From: Hymenobacter cyanobacteriorum
Lineage (GTDB): Bacteria > Bacteroidota > Bacteroidia > Cytophagales > Hymenobacteraceae
Assembly (NCBI RefSeq): GCF_022631375.1
Contig: NZ_JALBGC010000002.1
Location: 868,001-932,000 of the forward strand
DNA length: 64,000 bases
Direction of reading: 5' to 3'
The translations under genes and the position numbers were made by a program. The notes beneath the pieces were generated by a model, which had not been told where the DNA came from, did not search any database, and saw only the letters and a program-made list of their open reading frames with translations. This document shows, in pieces, positions 62,498 through 64,000 of the stretch (its first letter is position 1; the number at the start of each line of letters is the position of its first letter).

Positions 62498-64000
62498 CTA
62501 TTGCTGCTGAAATCGCACCGCCTGGCGGGTTGCACCGGCACTTACTTCGCACAGGTATTGCCCCTTGGCCAGCGGCCCGAGCTTGAGTGCCACCTCGGCC
62601 GCCTGGGTGGCGGGCAATTGCTGACGGGCCACCACGGCCCCGCGCATGTCGAGCACCCGCACGGCCAGCGCCGTGCCGCGCAGGGCCGGGGGCAGCACCA
62701 GTATCAGGGCACCGGTGCCGCGCGGATTGGGATACAGCGTCAGGCTTTCGGCCGGGTTGGCGGCCGTGGTATCCAGGGGGTTATTGGGGTGCAGGCTGTT
62801 GTAGGCCCGTCCGAAGTTGGGCAGGCCGTAGCCCAGCGTATTGTCGGGAATGGCGGCCTGGCTGGCCGTGCCACGCAGCACGGCAATCACCTGCTGGGCC
62901 GTGAGCGTGGGGTTGGCCTGCCAGAAAGCCGCCGCCATGCCCGCCAGCACGGGGCAGGCAAACGAAGTACCATTGCCGCGAAAAGCCACGCCGCTGGGGT
63001 CGAGCACCGCAGCGGCTTGCCCCATGGCCGACAGCGTGGGCTTGATGCGGCCATCGGCCGTAGGCCCATAGGAACTGAATGCCGCGTGGTTGCCGAGCGA
63101 ATCCACCGCGCCCACCGTGAGAATAGAGTCGGCATCGGCCGGGGCCGAAATGTAGTGCCAGGTCCGGTTGCCTTCGTTGCCGGCGGCGTTCACTACCAGC
63201 ATGCCCACGCGGGCCGCCATGGTAGCCGCCCGCGAGCTGATGGCCGTGCGGCCGTTCATATCGGCGTAGGTATACGAGGGCGAGGGCGCGTCAAAATCGG
63301 TGTAGCCCAGCGAAGAGCTGATAACATCCACGCCGGTCGAGTCGGCATACTCGGCGGCAGCCAGCCAGTTGGCCTCTTCCACCGGGTGTTCCGAAAAATC
63401 GTCCTCCGTAATGCACAGGTGGTACGTGGCCTTGGGCGCGCTGCCCACAAAGAAGCCCGGCTCGTTGGCCGCCATCGTCGACAAGCAATTGGTGCCGTGG
63501 TTGCCGCGCTGGTACACGCTGGTGCCGCCGTCCACAAAATTGCGGGTGCTGGCCAGGCGCTGCTCCAGAAACAGCGGCTGCAAGGCGCTGATTCGATTCA
63601 CTCCAGGGAAGCCAGTATCGAACACCGCAATCTGCATGCCCTCGCCCCGGTAGCCGGCATCGTGCATCAGCGGCACGCCAATTTGCTGGTTTTGGGCGTA
63701 GGCCGAGCCGTAATAGGCGCGGCTGGCCAGCGTGCGGGCCGCGGGTGCCGCCGGGGCCTTCACCGGCGCATCGGGCTGGGCAGCGCGGGCCGTGCGGTTG
63801 AGGGTGGTGGCACTGCGCACGCTGGGCAGGGCCGCTACGCGGGCCAGGGTGGTCGAGTCGCAGCTCACCAAGGCGGCGTTGAACCACCGCGAGGTGTACA
63901 GCACTTTCGGCCCACCGGCAAGGGCCCGAATCTGGGCCACGTAAGCCGGCGTCACGGGCAGGTCGCGCGGGAGCACGGCAATGCCTTGGCGGGTGCGCCG
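62498..64000 (-). CDS. Secreted subtilisin-like serine protease with T9SS-type C-terminal domain (5' end outside window)
   Basis: The frame is open to the right edge, so the N-terminus (signal peptide) is missing. The S8 peptidase domain shows the catalytic Asp in IAVFDTGFPG, His in RGNHGTNCLSTM and Ser in GNGTSFACPVLAGM. After it, residues about 415-490 of the visible part form a beta-rich tail (SLTLYPNPRGTGALIL ... GQYLCEVSAG ... AVRFQQ) of the type A sorting domain used by the type IX secretion system, so the enzyme is likely exported to the cell surface or medium. Confidence 0.93.
   Translation of the reverse strand, partial: RRTRQGIAVLPRDLPVTPAYVAQIRALAGGPKVLYTSRWFNAALVSCDSTTLARVAALPSVRSATTLNRTARAAQPDAPVKAPAAPAARTLASRAYYGSAYAQNQQIGVPLMHDAGYRGEGMQIAVFDTGFPGVNRISALQPLFLEQRLASTRNFVDGGTSVYQRGNHGTNCLSTMAANEPGFFVGSAPKATYHLCITEDDFSEHPVEEANWLAAAEYADSTGVDVISSSLGYTDFDAPSPSYTYADMNGRTAISSRAATMAARVGMLVVNAAGNEGNRTWHYISAPADADSILTVGAVDSLGNHAAFSSYGPTADGRIKPTLSAMGQAAAVLDPSGVAFRGNGTSFACPVLAGMAAAFWQANPTLTAQQVIAVLRGTASQAAIPDNTLGYGLPNFGRAYNSLHPNNPLDTTAANPAESLTLYPNPRGTGALILVLPPALRGTALAVRVLDMRGAVVARQQLPATQAAEVALKLGPLAKGQYLCEVSAGATRQAVRFQQQ

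Overview
This window is a high-GC bacterial chromosome segment, most likely from a Hymenobacter-like member of the Bacteroidota (Cytophagales). The evidence is Bacteroidota-type promoters (TAnnTTTG about 7 bases before the inferred start), a T9SS-type C-terminal tail on a subtilase, a lipidated TamA-like outer membrane protein, DUF349 repeats, a fused E1 alpha/beta 2-oxoacid dehydrogenase, bifunctional HisB and HisIE, and frequent GTG/TTG starts. The genus is inference; no 16S gene is present.

Layout. 21-2624 is a TonB-dependent receptor. 2756-10468 is one complete histidine operon: a promoter, a short leader peptide with five consecutive His codons, then hisG, a fused hisD-hisC, hisB, hisH, hisA, hisF, hisIE and a strong hairpin terminator. 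All ten biosynthetic steps are encoded in seven ORFs. 10481-12318 is an AT-rich island with one unrecognised gene. 12319-18394 is mostly minus strand: a TPR protein, gyrA, a small lipoprotein, an HD hydrolase and a DUF547 lipoprotein. 18537-29460 holds a PAP2 phosphatase, a small protein, tRNA-Thr(UGU), a DUF349 protein, YqgE, pdxH, and a tightly overlapping DUF1015-maf-GT39-GT39 cluster.

29474-39569 holds a small DMT transporter, a family 2 glycosyltransferase, a GIY-YIG nuclease gene bracketed by palindromic repeats, gpsA, an efflux adaptor plus TolC without a pump, the serine dehydratase beta chain, a tryptophan 2,3-dioxygenase homologue, a DUF2071-like protein and an MFS symporter. 39722-48030 holds a flavoprotein, a CoA-binding protein, a membrane glycosyltransferase-like protein, and a copper module (CopA, cupredoxin, Met/His-rich outer membrane protein). 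48125-49541 is a fluoride riboswitch in front of a CLC-F type fluoride exporter. 49548-64000 holds small beta-barrel proteins, an ECF sigma/anti-sigma/outer membrane protein set, a SPOUT RNA methyltransferase back to back with a TamL-like protein, the fused E1 dehydrogenase, hemF, a PAP2 protein, an oxidoreductase, riboflavin synthase, a zinc-ribbon protein and a subtilase cut by the window edge.

The most rewarding items are the fluoride riboswitch/CLC-F unit, the histidine leader, the hisD-hisC fusion, and a set of intergenic palindromes (mostly starting GTCAT), one of which is tied to the GIY-YIG gene. No CRISPR array, phage, IS transposase or rRNA was seen.
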